Source of the DNA: Niabella yanshanensis
GTDB lineage: Bacteria > Bacteroidota > Bacteroidia > Chitinophagales > Chitinophagaceae
Assembly: GCF_034424215.1 (NCBI RefSeq)
Contig: NZ_CP139960.1
Span: forward strand, 1,550,001-1,614,000
Direction: 5' to 3'
Length of the DNA: 64,000 nucleotides
Shown here: in pieces, positions 63,349-64,000 of the stretch
How the letters are laid out: each line of letters opens with the position of its first letter
Numbering within the stretch: the stretch's first letter is position 1
Notes under the pieces: generated by a model
Seen by the model: the letters and a program-made list of their open reading frames with translations, nothing else
The model's database searches: none
Told to the model about the DNA's origin: nothing
Program-made: the position numbers and the translations under genes

Positions 63349-63404
63349 ATCTGAAAACGGTTGACACTATGTATCCTTTAACCAATTTAATCAATGTCTA
63401 TTTG

Positions 63405-63785
63405 TTACACTACTTTAAAAATATCAATAATTTCAGGATCCTGGTATAACGAATCACTATTATAAATGGTAGCGATATAATTTCGATCTTGCTGATCTTT
63501 AAAAGTTATAATATCCAGAAATTCTTTTATATCTGAACTTCTTGCGGGCAATTGAACATCATCCTTACGTTCTATATGGTCAATCTTTCCTGCTTCAATC
63601 AGCGCCACTATTTCGGGATACCTGTCCCTATCAAAAGCTATATATTGCACTTGCTGTAGACTATTGACCGAATCAATACCAAACTGGTTATCGCTAATAA
63701 TTCCTTGAATAACTTGTCTGTCATATATCGACATATAATTTGCATCCTCCAACATCTTATCCTTTTTGATCCTATTGTCAGGCAC
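63405..63785 (-). CDS. Hypothetical protein, unknown
   Basis: 126 residues, acidic, soluble, no signal peptide. An internal start at MLEDANYMSIYDRQVIQG (11th codon) is equally plausible. No family recognised; the composition (IVALIEAGKIDHIERKDDVQLPARSSDIKEFLDIITFKDQQD) looks like a small immunity or accessory protein but that is only an impression. AT-rich like its neighbours. Confidence 0.5.
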   Translation of the reverse strand: MPDNRIKKDKMLEDANYMSIYDRQVIQGIISDNQFGIDSVNSLQQVQYIAFDRDRYPEIVALIEAGKIDHIERKDDVQLPARSSDIKEFLDIITFKDQQDRNYIATIYNSDSLYQDPEIIDIFKVV

Positions 63786-63820
63786 TATTTTTATTTTTCA
63801 TCGATAGCAAGCAGCTTCTA

Positions 63821-63849
63821 TTGCCTTGCGAAAAGAAGCAACAACGGCA
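63821..63849 (-). repeat. REP-like hairpin 7 (reverse, diverged)
   Basis: Minus strand: TTGCCGTTGTTGC, a pyrimidine-rich loop TTCTTTTC, GCAAGGCAA. It keeps the GCCGTTGTTG head of the family while the stem has changed to GCCGTTGTTGC/GCAAGGCAA. Confidence 0.5.
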
Positions 63850-63876
63850 ACTCTCTAAATACTTGCTACGTAAAAA

Positions 63877-63996
63877 TCATTCAATCAACCTTATATCGGT
63901 CGCATAAGCAAGCAGGTTACTGCACGCCAGATACTTCTTACTATTTTTATCTAATATATAATATCCACAACTTTTTTCCATTTTTCTTCTAGGCAT
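63877..63996 (-). CDS. Short or partial ORF at right edge
   Basis: An open frame on the minus strand, ending in TGA at 63877 and open to the window edge, with an ATG at 63996 (39 codons, MPRRKMEKSCGYYILDKNSK). It could be the C-terminal end of a gene continuing to the right. No family recognised. Confidence 0.3.
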   Translation of the reverse strand: MPRRKMEKSCGYYILDKNSKKYLACSNLLAYATDIRLIE

Positions 63997-64000
63997 ATCT

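Overview
The window looks like chromosome from a member of the Bacteroidota, most likely the Chitinophagaceae. That placement is inferred from the SusC/SusD pair with its own FecI/FecR switch, promoter boxes of the TAnnTTTG type, many Sec or lipoprotein signal peptides, and the overall gene repertoire. No sequence search was run.

Layout. 1-8.8 kb: the end of a sensor kinase, an AraC-type response regulator, and three glycoside hydrolases (GH2, a divergent GH38-like protein, a GH78-like protein) that resemble a glycan-utilisation locus. 8.8-9.7 kb: a decaying tract holding a frameshifted TolC-family pseudogene. 9.9-16.5 kb: ECF sigma factor, FecR anti-sigma factor, SusC and SusD. 16.9-17.2 kb: tRNA-Leu and tRNA-Gly. 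17.3-26.2 kb: envelope genes (GT2 glycosyltransferase, SPOR protein, MscS channel, M20 and S41 peptidases) and a heptose set (HldE kinase, HldE adenylyltransferase, GT9). 26.2-31.6 kb: MFS transporter, AroQ, and an AraC regulator divergent from an aldehyde dehydrogenase with its DUF779 companion. 31.6-35.3 kb: RecN, PAP2 phosphatase, FabI. 35.4-38.4 kb: a minus-strand operon resembling oxidative L-fucose catabolism. 38.5-40.3 kb: GrpE-DnaJ. 40.5-45.3 kb: tandem paralogues of large exported MG2/plug proteins. 45.3-53.9 kb: housekeeping genes (Nif3-like, Zn-ribbon, Der, Era, initiator tRNA, cytidine deaminase, FolB, TrxB). 53.9-60.1 kb: GOB-like B3 metallo-beta-lactamase, prolyl oligopeptidase, PPi-type phosphofructokinase and pyruvate kinase. 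60.1-64 kb: an erythromycin-esterase homologue inside a field of REP-like hairpins, followed by a REP-associated tyrosine transposase (RAYT).

The most distinctive region is 60.3-63.9 kb. At least ten hairpin units occur there in alternating orientation. Some sit in an approximately 152-bp tandem array, and inverted copies bracket a single-copy Y1/HUH transposase gene. This has the architecture of a REPtron (RAYT plus its REP/BIME sequences), here with an unusual GCCG-headed hairpin. Other notable points are an in-frame 21-bp palindromic insertion in recN, a B3 beta-lactamase with Gln at the first zinc-ligand position, tandem hairpins with compensatory base changes, a degenerate tmRNA/tRNA 3'-end-like fragment, and two unrelated approximately 120-bp inverted-repeat elements.
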